NCBI GenBank assembly: GCA_913040875.1
Contig: CAJWHX010000022.1
Coordinates: 1 to 16,353, forward strand
Origin: an uncultured Pseudomonadota bacterium
GTDB taxonomy: Bacteria > Myxococcota > UBA796
Length of the DNA: 16,353 nucleotides
Direction of reading: 5' to 3'
The first letter of the stretch is position 1. The number at the start of each line of letters is the position of its first letter. Below, piece by piece: positions 1 through 7,256 of this stretch. A model generated the notes under the pieces. That model searched no databases, was not told where the DNA came from, and saw only the letters and a program-made list of their open reading frames with translations. Made by a program: the position numbers and the translations under genes.

Positions 1-1007
1 GTTCTACACCTCAATGTGTGGGCTGTGGAATATGCTACTTCGGCTGTCCAAGCAACGGTAAAGCGAGTGTGAACCTTTCACTGCTTCCGATAGCCCAGAA
101 CTTTGATTGTACAATCCAAGCCGAAGCGGAGGTTGTCGACATTTTGGTTGAAGGAAGGAATGTCGTTGGAATTAAAGCTATCGGACGAAACCCTGACACT
201 GGGGAAACTGGAGGCATATTAACAGTTAAAGCCAAGAAAACTGTTCTAGCAGCCGGAGCGATTGGCACTCCCAAACTCTTGTGGCAGTGCGGATTGGCAA
301 AACAAATCAGTCCACATGTGGGGGAAGGACTCCACGTACACCCCGGAAGTACACTGATAGGCATTGCGCCTGAACCAATCGAAATGTGGAAAGGCGCCAC
401 ACAAGGAGCCTATTGTCATCCTCCAGACTTGCCGGGTGTATTGCCGCACACCTTCTCCGCGCCTCCAGAGGCTTGTCTACTCGCCGCAGGATTTGTCGGA
501 GATACATGGCAAGAAGGACTAGCCTTGCTCCCCAATATGTGCGGTATGCTGGTTATGGTTTCCGATAAAGGAAAAGGCTCTGTGCGGGCTCACTCGGATG
601 GTAGAGCCGATATTACCTACAACTTTGATGATGAAGATGTACAACGAATCAAAGATGGTCTGGTCGCGGTATCCAAAATTCTCTTAGCGGGCGGTGCGAA
701 AGATTTACGAGCGCCCATTCATGGTGTGGGGGTCATCAACAGTCCTGAGATGCTACATGCGCAGCTGAAAGATCTATCGATTCAAGATTTCACTTTGTAT
801 GCGGCTCATCCAATGAGCACTTGTCGGATGAGCGAGAGTCCCAACACTGGAGTGATCAATCGCAATGGATCCGTTCACAACCTTCGGAACCTATACATTG
901 CTGACGCTTCTGTTTTCCCTACGAGTCTTGGAGTCAACCCACAATTGTCCACGATGGTTTGCGCCTCGCATATTTCTAGAAAAATGATACATTCTGAGTC
1001 ATTTTAG
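1..1007 (+). CDS. GMC-family FAD-dependent oxidoreductase, 5' end missing
   Basis: This is the C-terminal part of a glucose-methanol-choline oxidoreductase, a flavoprotein family that oxidises alcohols or sterols using FAD. The reading frame is open to the left edge from base 3, so the GTG at 18 is not a credible start. The first visible residues hold the cysteine-rich motif CVGCGICYFGCP, typical of the cholesterol-oxidase/long-chain alcohol oxidase branch. Further on are AAGAIGTPKLL (second GMC signature) and a C-terminal domain with HPMSTCRM (His codon at 807-809), the NLYIADASVFPTSLGVNPQ motif and its Asn. His and Asn are the usual active-site pair. The N-terminal FAD-binding Rossmann motif lies outside the window. 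The stop codon overlaps the Shine-Dalgarno of the following kinase gene, so the two are probably co-transcribed. The substrate cannot be told; a choline dehydrogenase is less likely given the Cys motif. No signal peptide can be assessed. Confidence 0.93.
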   Translation, partial: STPQCVGCGICYFGCPSNGKASVNLSLLPIAQNFDCTIQAEAEVVDILVEGRNVVGIKAIGRNPDTGETGGILTVKAKKTVLAAGAIGTPKLLWQCGLAKQISPHVGEGLHVHPGSTLIGIAPEPIEMWKGATQGAYCHPPDLPGVLPHTFSAPPEACLLAAGFVGDTWQEGLALLPNMCGMLVMVSDKGKGSVRAHSDGRADITYNFDDEDVQRIKDGLVAVSKILLAGGAKDLRAPIHGVGVINSPEMLHAQLKDLSIQDFTLYAAHPMSTCRMSESPNTGVINRNGSVHNLRNLYIADASVFPTSLGVNPQLSTMVCASHISRKMIHSESF

Positions 1008-1010
1008 GGA
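1006..1010 (+). promoter_or_regulatory. Shine-Dalgarno deciding a TTG start
   Basis: AGGGA overlaps the stop codon of the GMC oxidoreductase and lies 6 nt before the TTG at 1017. It supports a TTG start for the kinase gene and tight coupling with the oxidoreductase gene. Confidence 0.6.
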
Positions 1011-1016
1011 CGCATC

Positions 1017-4000
1017 TTGAAGCTTTATACTGGTCAGCAAATCGGACACTGGACTCTCCTTTCCAAGCTTGGAGTTGGAGTCGATGGACAGGTGTGGTCG
1101 GTGGAGAGAGCTCTCGGTGATTCTACAGAACGGCGGGCCATGAAATTGTGTGAGCCTTCGCCAAACTTTTATCAAGAATACGAGTTGCTTAGAACCGTCA
1201 ACATAAGAGGGGTTATCCGAGTGTATGAATACAACACATTCGAATCGCTCGTCTATTATGTAATGGACCTCGCAGTCGGACTTCCATTCGTGGAGTATCT
1301 CCATCAGATATCAAAGGAAGACCGATATGAAGAGTGCCTTCATTTATTGGTCTCCATTACAAACATCGTCGAACAGCTACACGCTCTGGGATTAATGCAC
1401 TTAGACATCAAATCAGACAATCTACTCGTCTCCAGTGAAGGAACCATTACATTGATTGATTTTGGCAAGATTGGCTTCGTTGGTGATCACTCCGTACATC
1501 GGAAAGGCTCTCATCAAACGATGTCACCAGAACAGCGTTCTCACTGGCATCTTACCCCCAAGTCAGATGTATACTCTCTTGCTGTCACAGTGTATCAAGC
1601 ATTTTTACATACTCCCGTACCATTTGCACGTATCGGTCAACCATGGCCTTCACTCTTGCAGTATTGCTCCAAAATGGAACAGAGTTTTGCTGGATTCATA
1701 CAACAATGTCTTCACGTAGTCCCCTCTGAACGTCCTTCTATGACAGAATTCCATCGGGCTGTTTTTTCAATGCAAACCAATCAATTTCGCGGTAAATATT
1801 TCCCTTTAACCGAAACCTATATCGGTACTTACCCTACATTAATGGAAAAGAACTGTATACTCGTTGGACACATCGGAAGTGGACGACGTCGGATCCTACG
1901 CGAAAACATACGCTTGTCTTATTTAGATGGGATCCCAGTATTCGTCGCAAAGGCAATCTCTCTCAAACCGTTTCACTTGTGGCGTACAATCGTTGAGACC
2001 GTCTTGCGACATATACCTCTAAGGCAACGAACCAATACGATACAGGGGTTCGAAACAGAAATGCAATTGCTGCTACCAGAGATGTTTCCATCTGTAGAGC
2101 CGTTGGATTTGAATATTCAGACTCGTACACTCGCGAAAGCCATCGGCATCGTTTTATCCAGATGTGGGCCAATTACGATCATCCTCTATCAACTGGATAT
2201 CGCCGATCTTGGTAGTCTAAAAATTGCCAAGCATCTTTGGAAAAACCCAGTCGAGAATGTGACCATGTGGGGCACTTCCCTCAAAGAATTTCACTGGGCT
2301 CAGACCATTCATCCCCCCAAATGGACAAAGGAATCCGACAGACTGATGATGCAGTCTTTGATTCCGAAGACGAGAAGACAAACAATACCTGGTTCAAACC
2401 CATTACAAAGCTCCATCAAAGCATGGCATCTCATCGCTAAGCAACGCGACGAGCCAATGATGGTAGAAGGGGTGTCCACGACAAGTATGTGGCCTCTAGG
2501 TCTGATCCAAGAGCCCTTCTCAATTCGTATAGCACAACTGTTGCATCCAGATGTGAATACACTTATTGACCGTGGCGTTTTAGAATATATTGGTCAACCA
2601 CCATCTCTACGATTTCGATTCGTCCCCTTTCGTTGGATGGTGCAGCAATCTTTAATGGTCAAGGATAAATACAAGGAAACCCATGCCAGTCTTGCTGAGG
2701 CATGGGATATCCTCAGTGCGTCAAAAGACTCGATGCAAACACTTCACCACCTCTCCCAATCCGGAAAGCTAACCCCAACGCATCTCGGTCGTGCTTTATG
2801 GTTGTCCATCGTTGAACTGAACTCAGCTCAACTGAAACAGTGGTGGTGGCTCGGAAAACTCTATGGCATCTTGCCATCCAATATTGCTTATCAAATCGCG
2901 AACATCCTCATTCCACTCCTGAGCGGACACCCCATTGACAGCGAAAAATTAGCGTCTCTCGAACAACGAAATCTAAGCCCCACTGAATCCTGCATCATCC
3001 AATATCTACGCTTCAAGCATGAACTCTTGACGGAGAATCACATACTGGGAATTCAACTTGCCGAACAACTCTTGAGTGATTTGTCTCCTGAAATTCCAAA
3101 GTATCAGTCTATGGTCTACATCGATCTCGCAAGCATGTATATCCAGTACAACGACCCTCAAAATTGCATCCGACTCTGCACCCACGCTCTAATCCAGCCG
3201 ATGACCCACACTTTCACCGATATATCGATTCAGTTGTATGTTTTATTGTCAAAGGGTCATTTATACTCGTTGAATCTTCATGAAGGATTACAGGCTTGCA
3301 AGCGTGGACTGAGGCTACAGAACATACCCATCCAATCTACCGTTGAACTCTATCACACTCAAGGAACGATTGAGTACCAACTGGGGAAGCGTTCGGCTGC
3401 CCGGAATAGCTGGAACACCATTCAGTTTCACAGCTTACTCTCCGTCAGTGCAGTGGGTCCCAGCGCCACATTGGAATCTATACGACTCGAAGTAGAATCC
3501 GGTAAGGCGCGTTATCATCAACATCGAATCCGTCAACACCTCACATTGCCGATTGCAGATGCAGATAAAGGAAACTTGCAAGCACTGTGTTGGGAGGTTG
3601 CCGTTCAAATGGCTTCTAGTAGATGGATGAAACATGGATATACACTGAATCGGGAACCGTTGAATGATCGGGCTAAGATTGCGCTTGCCAAATGGTACTG
3701 GCTGATTGGGGACTTACAAAAGGGTTTTGATTTGTTGGAGAGTTCCAATGAAGATTATGATGGCTTTCATGTCCGGGTTGAGCAAATCCGGTTTGCGCTG
3801 CTTTTGGGATACTTTGACTGGGCTAAGGAAGCCGCCTACGAATTAAACACATTCACCGACTTGAGCCAGTTTTCCGATGTATACTTGATGCTGACCCTGT
3901 GCATAGAATGCATCGATTTCAATGATCCTTCGCCACTATTGGAGACCTCTCTGCAACACGAGTGGGTGGAAATTTATTTGGGTGGACTCCACCTCTTGGC

Positions 4001-4121
4001 GATGAGAAAACGACTCCGCTCCGAAAACAATTGTGATACGTTGGAGATGTTGGAACGGCGCGCCAAGGCTTTAAACCACAAGTTGTACTTGGCATTGAGC
4101 GACCCAACGCTCTACGCCTAA
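1017..4121 (+). CDS. Ser/Thr protein kinase with degenerate STAND-like ATPase region and TPRs
   Basis: A 1034-residue cytoplasmic protein with no membrane segment. Residues about 9-265 form a Hanks-type kinase: glycine loop LGVGVDGQVW (18-27), ATP-anchoring Lys in AMKL (K43), catalytic loop HLDIKSDN (128-135, D130 and N135 present), DFG (148-150), SPEQ in place of APE, and DVYSLAV. All catalytic residues are present, so it is probably active, though HLD replaces the usual HRD. Residues about 270-520 resemble the ATPase region of PknK/AAA-type kinases, but the Walker A-like GHIGSGRRR (284-292) lacks the P-loop Lys and the Walker B-like strand ending LDIAD (around 394) is poor. From about 560 to the end the protein is helical with TPR-like repeats, likely a protein-interaction scaffold. 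The start is TTG, chosen from the AGGGA site 6 nt upstream. It lies 9 bp after the GMC gene and 23 bp before a pseudokinase gene. The architecture is common in Myxococcota-like bacteria; its signal and targets are unknown. Confidence 0.88.
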   Translation: MKLYTGQQIGHWTLLSKLGVGVDGQVWSVERALGDSTERRAMKLCEPSPNFYQEYELLRTVNIRGVIRVYEYNTFESLVYYVMDLAVGLPFVEYLHQISKEDRYEECLHLLVSITNIVEQLHALGLMHLDIKSDNLLVSSEGTITLIDFGKIGFVGDHSVHRKGSHQTMSPEQRSHWHLTPKSDVYSLAVTVYQAFLHTPVPFARIGQPWPSLLQYCSKMEQSFAGFIQQCLHVVPSERPSMTEFHRAVFSMQTNQFRGKYFPLTETYIGTYPTLMEKNCILVGHIGSGRRRILRENIRLSYLDGIPVFVAKAISLKPFHLWRTIVETVLRHIPLRQRTNTIQGFETEMQLLLPEMFPSVEPLDLNIQTRTLAKAIGIVLSRCGPITIILYQLDIADLGSLKIAKHLWKNPVENVTMWGTSLKEFHWAQTIHPPKWTKESDRLMMQSLIPKTRRQTIPGSNPLQSSIKAWHLIAKQRDEPMMVEGVSTTSMWPLGLIQEPFSIRIAQLLHPDVNTLIDRGVLEYIGQPPSLRFRFVPFRWMVQQSLMVKDKYKETHASLAEAWDILSASKDSMQTLHHLSQSGKLTPTHLGRALWLSIVELNSAQLKQWWWLGKLYGILPSNIAYQIANILIPLLSGHPIDSEKLASLEQRNLSPTESCIIQYLRFKHELLTENHILGIQLAEQLLSDLSPEIPKYQSMVYIDLASMYIQYNDPQNCIRLCTHALIQPMTHTFTDISIQLYVLLSKGHLYSLNLHEGLQACKRGLRLQNIPIQSTVELYHTQGTIEYQLGKRSAARNSWNTIQFHSLLSVSAVGPSATLESIRLEVESGKARYHQHRIRQHLTLPIADADKGNLQALCWEVAVQMASSRWMKHGYTLNREPLNDRAKIALAKWYWLIGDLQKGFDLLESSNEDYDGFHVRVEQIRFALLLGYFDWAKEAAYELNTFTDLSQFSDVYLMLTLCIECIDFNDPSPLLETSLQHEWVEIYLGGLHLLAMRKRLRSENNCDTLEMLERRAKALNHKLYLALSDPTLYA

Positions 4122-4144
4122 ATCGCTACACACTTGGAACCCTC

Positions 4145-5482
4145 GTGCAAGACCTATTGGATAAATATGAAATTACTGAATTGATCTCCAATACTCCATC
4201 TGCGGATGTCTATTTTGGAGAGCTAAAAGGGATTGAGGGGTTTCGTAGACCGGTCGTTCTCAAGCGCTATAGACAACTAACGCAACATCAAGTCATCACA
4301 CTGGCTAAAGACAGCAATATAATGGGATTGCTCAACCATGCGAATATTGTTCAGATTTTAGATTTGGGTAAATGGAACGATCAATGGACCGTTGTGTCGG
4401 AACAGGTTCGTGGAACAACCTTGACCGAGTTTATTGAATGGTGCCACGAAGAGCTGTTTGGGATCAAAGAGCAACTGGCAGCATACATCATTCACGAAAT
4501 CATTCGAGGGGTTGAATACGCTCATCGACAGCATCCTTCTACCTTGCCATCCCACATCTTGCACCGAAATCTGTGCCCAGACAACATTCTCATTGGCTTT
4601 CAAGGCAATATCAAAATCAAAGGGTTCTCTACAGAAATCCAACTGGCAGAATCTTCTCGATTTCGCACACCAGATCAACCCTGTGATGCAAGAACAGACG
4701 TGTGGGGTGTAGGAGCGATTCTTCATACAATGATGGTTGGAATGGCAGCCAGCGACCCCATGGCCACGCAAACTTCAGCCCCGAAAAATCCGCTCGAACG
4801 GTTGACATATCAAGCCATCCACCCCAATCCAGATAAACGTTTTCAAAGCATCCCCGCGTTTAAAGAAGCCTTAACCGATCAATTTGGCGAGATCTCACTC
4901 AGTTCAACAATACTGATGCAAAATACCCTTGTGAAAATGAAAGGTGAACCTTTCGCTGTTTTAGGAGATGATGCAACCTATGTCTCTAGAACAGTTGCAG
5001 GAGATTTACTAGACACACAAGAAGCGATTCATCAAACGGTGCGAATGGAAGTCAACCGAACAGATTCCCTATCGCTCTCGTCGTCGGTATTTCAATCGCG
5101 ATCAGAATCCAATATCGATACAGCGCCAACAACCAAACCAACCAGTGTACCCCCTCCATATGCGGTCTCTGATTCCGGAGTCTCGTCTGGTACTTTATTT
5201 GGTCTCACCTTCTTTGCCCTTATCGTAGGTGTTACCCTTGGATGGGTCTTATTTAGACAAGTCTACCAAGTCCAGAATACAGCGCAAGTTCACTGGCTTA
5301 TTCCAGAAGGCACCCAAATCATACTCGGTGATCAGACCATCAGTGTATCCGGGACTCAAAGCACTGTCTCCACAAAATCCACAACCACTGCCATATGGGT
5401 ACTGTCGGATGAGGAAAAGCAAGAACTCAAGCTGTCTTTACAGCCAGGTGAAAGTCGCTGGATCAACCTAGAATGTCCATAA
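4145..5482 (+). CDS. Membrane-anchored Ser/Thr pseudokinase
   Basis: A 445-residue protein with a kinase fold at residues about 8-245, a Ser/Thr/Pro-rich linker (about 270-348), one transmembrane helix (about 349-371) and a 75-residue C-terminal tail predicted outside the cytoplasm. The kinase core keeps the ATP-site Lys in VVLKRY (K40), the Asn of the catalytic loop and DVWGVGAIL, but it has no glycine-rich loop. The catalytic Asp is replaced by Asn (HRNLCPDN, N142), and DFG has become KGF (159-161), losing the Mg-binding Asp. By family knowledge this should abolish or greatly reduce phosphotransfer, so it probably acts as an allosteric partner, scaffold or sensor. The start is GTG at 4145 with only a weak TTGGAA site 6 nt upstream. 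It follows the active-looking kinase gene by 23 bp, which suggests that the two work together. The linker could be a phosphorylation substrate; that is inference. Confidence 0.85.
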   Translation: MQDLLDKYEITELISNTPSADVYFGELKGIEGFRRPVVLKRYRQLTQHQVITLAKDSNIMGLLNHANIVQILDLGKWNDQWTVVSEQVRGTTLTEFIEWCHEELFGIKEQLAAYIIHEIIRGVEYAHRQHPSTLPSHILHRNLCPDNILIGFQGNIKIKGFSTEIQLAESSRFRTPDQPCDARTDVWGVGAILHTMMVGMAASDPMATQTSAPKNPLERLTYQAIHPNPDKRFQSIPAFKEALTDQFGEISLSSTILMQNTLVKMKGEPFAVLGDDATYVSRTVAGDLLDTQEAIHQTVRMEVNRTDSLSLSSSVFQSRSESNIDTAPTTKPTSVPPPYAVSDSGVSSGTLFGLTFFALIVGVTLGWVLFRQVYQVQNTAQVHWLIPEGTQIILGDQTISVSGTQSTVSTKSTTTAIWVLSDEEKQELKLSLQPGESRWINLECP

Positions 5483-5544
5483 GTGTTGCTTCATCCATCA
5501 AGTCAAACGGTCGGCATTCTTCCCTTTAAATAGATGACATCTAG

Positions 5545-5557
5545 CACTTACAAAGTG
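5545..5557. other. Short inverted repeat upstream of prenyltransferase-like gene
   Basis: CACTT and AAGTG are separated by ACA in the 128-bp gap between the pseudokinase gene and the UbiA-family gene. A second pair, TTGGT (5574-5578) and ACCAA (5587-5591), follows. They could be operator-like, but repeats this short arise by chance. No convincing -35/-10 pair was found in the gap. Confidence 0.15.
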
Positions 5558-5604
5558 GAAATTAACGACTCACTTGGTTAGACTGGACCAAACAATCCCA
5601 CTCT

Positions 5605-5608
5605 GGAG
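5605..5608 (+). promoter_or_regulatory. Shine-Dalgarno of UbiA-family gene
   Basis: GGAG lies 2 nt before the ATG at 5611 and 5 nt before the ATG at 5614. The spacing favours the second ATG, so the protein may be one residue shorter than annotated. Confidence 0.55.
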
Positions 5609-5610
5609 AA

Positions 5611-6486
5611 ATGATGGCCCTTTTGAAGGCAATGATCAAGGCGATGAGACCGAAACAATGGGTGAAGAACGTATTCTTATTCGCGGCCTTGGTATTCGCA
5701 CGAAAATATCTCGAGGTTGACGCTTGGGTTCAAGCCCTGCTGGGGTTTGCTGCATTTTCGATGGTCTCTAGTTCAGGCTACATTTTCAATGATGCACGAG
5801 ATAGAGAGGCAGACGCTCAACACCCAAAGAAAAGGTTCCGTCCTATTGCATCCGGTGATTTACCCATCAAGATTGCCTACGTAGAAATGGTGGTTCTCTT
5901 CACCTGTGGTTTGGGACTGGCATGGTATATTTCTCCGTTGTTCTTTGCACTGGCACTCGCCTATTTCATCAACACGATGAGCTACTCGTACTTCTTTAAG
6001 CACTTCGTTATTGTAGACGTCATGTTTATCGCGATGGGTTTCTTATGGCGTGTTGCTGCAGGTGCTGTCGCTGTCAACGTCGACCCCAGTCCTTGGCTAC
6101 TCATGTGTACCGGATTCTTGTCTTTATTTTTGGGGTTCAACAAACGACGTGGAGAGCTCATCCTCGTCAAAGATCAAGAAGGCACCACACGGAAAAATCT
6201 TGAACAATACAGCGAAACATTGGTCAGTGAACTGCAGGCCATCACCACCTCCGGTACCATCATCTCCTATGGGCTATATACCATCGAAAACAATCAGTGG
6301 TTAATGCTCACCATTCCCTATGTACTGTACGGAGTATTTCGATACATCTATTTGGTAAATCAGAAGAACGAAGGTGGTGCACCAGATGAGACACTCTTAA
6401 AAGACAAACCGATTCTGTTCAATTTTCTACTGTATGTTGTCACCATCATTGCCGTCCTTCAGTTTGCCCCCAAACCCGTGCTGTAA
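5611..6486 (+). CDS. UbiA-family decaprenyl-phosphate phosphoribosyltransferase-like protein
   Basis: A 291-residue polytopic membrane protein of the UbiA superfamily, most similar in motif layout to 5-phosphoribosyl-1-pyrophosphate:decaprenyl-phosphate transferases (Rv3806c type). These make the lipid-linked ribose that is epimerised to an arabinose donor. Seen in the sequence: N-terminal MRPKQWVKNVFLFA (12-25), first Asp-rich motif NDARDREAD (60-68) followed by HPKKRFRPIASG (71-82), second motif region with K130, D136 and R147, KRRGEL (178-183), and a C-terminal IPYVLYGVFRYIYL segment plus KDKPI typical of this subfamily. Length and hydrophobic pattern (about eight or nine helices) fit a complete enzyme. 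It stands alone: there is 128 bp upstream, and no DprE1/DprE2 epimerase or phosphatase partner is in the window. It could instead act on another polyprenyl phosphate or a different prenyl acceptor. Family confidence is high, exact reaction moderate. Confidence 0.85.
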   Translation: MMALLKAMIKAMRPKQWVKNVFLFAALVFARKYLEVDAWVQALLGFAAFSMVSSSGYIFNDARDREADAQHPKKRFRPIASGDLPIKIAYVEMVVLFTCGLGLAWYISPLFFALALAYFINTMSYSYFFKHFVIVDVMFIAMGFLWRVAAGAVAVNVDPSPWLLMCTGFLSLFLGFNKRRGELILVKDQEGTTRKNLEQYSETLVSELQAITTSGTIISYGLYTIENNQWLMLTIPYVLYGVFRYIYLVNQKNEGGAPDETLLKDKPILFNFLLYVVTIIAVLQFAPKPVL

Positions 6487-6735
6487 ACATTGATTGGTCA
6501 AATGACACTTCACATCTGAATAAAACCACGCCTATCGAACGAGTATACTCTACAGAGAACACGTCCAATACTAAGGGATATGTACCGTGTAACTGGGTGT
6601 GAGATTTACTGTTGTTTATAGGTATAGGTCAACACATGTGAGTCAATCTAAAAATACCCTCCACTCGATAACGATATCGCACATATGGAGATAGAGTCAG
6701 GAAAGATAACAGTCAGTCTCTATCCGTCAGGGACT
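6487..6735. other. Intergenic gap between convergent genes
   Basis: 249 bp separate the + strand UbiA-family gene from the - strand START-domain gene, the longest gap in the window. No gene with a ribosome binding site was seen on either strand. A 7-bp inverted repeat, GATAGAG and CTCTATC with a loop of about 20 nt, lies near 6690-6724. It has no T-tract on either side, so it is not called as a terminator. Confidence 0.4.
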
Positions 6736-7179
6736 TTACACCTGTTCTGCACGAGCCTTAAACGATTTCAATGTCGCGGGCAAAGACTTTTCAGCCAATG
6801 CGGTGGATATCTGTTTCTTCATAAAAGCCAATGTACGAGGCACCTTAGGGACAATCTCGACAGAATATAGTGCCTGAGTACGACCATCTCCCAAATCGGT
6901 TAGCGTCCACGAACCGTTGTTGACTTCCATAAAGTCGCCACGAATCAGGGTCCAAGAGAGACTGGTGTTTGGAGTTTCCGTCAGACGAATGGTGTACCCA
7001 ATCTCTTTGACTTTAATGTCGACTTTAAAACTCGCCACAACACTATTTCCGTCGCGAGAATCTACCACACATGACGATACTTCTTTCAAAAATGAAGGAT
7101 AACTGGCATAATCTGTAATGACTTTAAAGACCTTTTCTGGAGTAGCGTTGATAATGATGGTCTGTTGGGCTCCGGGCAT
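6736..7179 (-). CDS. START/SRPBCC-domain protein (polyketide cyclase/RatA-like)
   Basis: A 147-residue protein filling one SRPBCC (START-like) domain, a hydrophobic-cavity fold used to bind lipids, polyketides or quinone-related ligands. The N-terminal strand and helix TIIINATPEKVFKVITDYA with SYPSFLKEV is the hallmark of the COQ10/RatA/polyketide-cyclase group. The middle (SWTLIRGDFMEVNNGSWTL) and the long C-terminal helix also fit. There is no signal peptide. The start is ATG at 7179 because AAGGAG lies 5 nt upstream; a TTG at 7200 would add seven residues but has no ribosome binding site. It is the last gene of a - strand run, 77 bp after the sulfotransferase, so it may carry or present a lipid-like substrate for that group. 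The ligand is unknown. A role in ribosome regulation (RatA) is possible but not supported by context. Confidence 0.85.
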   Translation of the reverse strand: MPGAQQTIIINATPEKVFKVITDYASYPSFLKEVSSCVVDSRDGNSVVASFKVDIKVKEIGYTIRLTETPNTSLSWTLIRGDFMEVNNGSWTLTDLGDGRTQALYSVEIVPKVPRTLAFMKKQISTALAEKSLPATLKSFKARAEQV

Positions 7180-7184
7180 TGGGT

Positions 7185-7190
7185 CTCCTT
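7185..7190 (-). promoter_or_regulatory. Shine-Dalgarno deciding the START-domain gene start
   Basis: Read on the - strand this is AAGGAG followed by 5 nt and ATG (7177-7179). It excludes the upstream in-frame TTG at 7200 as the main start. Confidence 0.75.
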
Positions 7191-7240
7191 CCAAATACAA
7201 GATGGGCAGAATAATATGTGTAGTTGTATGTGTTCAATAT

Positions 7241-7255
7241 CGTAGTCTATCTACG
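7241..7255 (-). terminator. Hairpin just after the sulfotransferase stop codon
   Basis: CGTAG and CTACG flank a 5-nt loop, starting one base after the TGA stop of the sulfotransferase on the - strand. The following bases are A/T-rich but not a clear U-tract. It may be a weak terminator or an mRNA-stabilising hairpin that sets the level of the downstream START-domain gene. Confidence 0.25.
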
Positions 7256-7256
7256 T

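Noticed and set aside
4358..4771. 137-residue - strand open frame opposite the pseudokinase
   Set aside because: It is opposite conserved kinase-fold motifs and has no family similarity that I can recognise.
6690..6724. 7-bp inverted repeat GATAGAG/CTCTATC between convergent genes as a terminator
   Set aside because: The loop is long (about 20 nt) and there is no T-tract on either side; a chance repeat is as likely.
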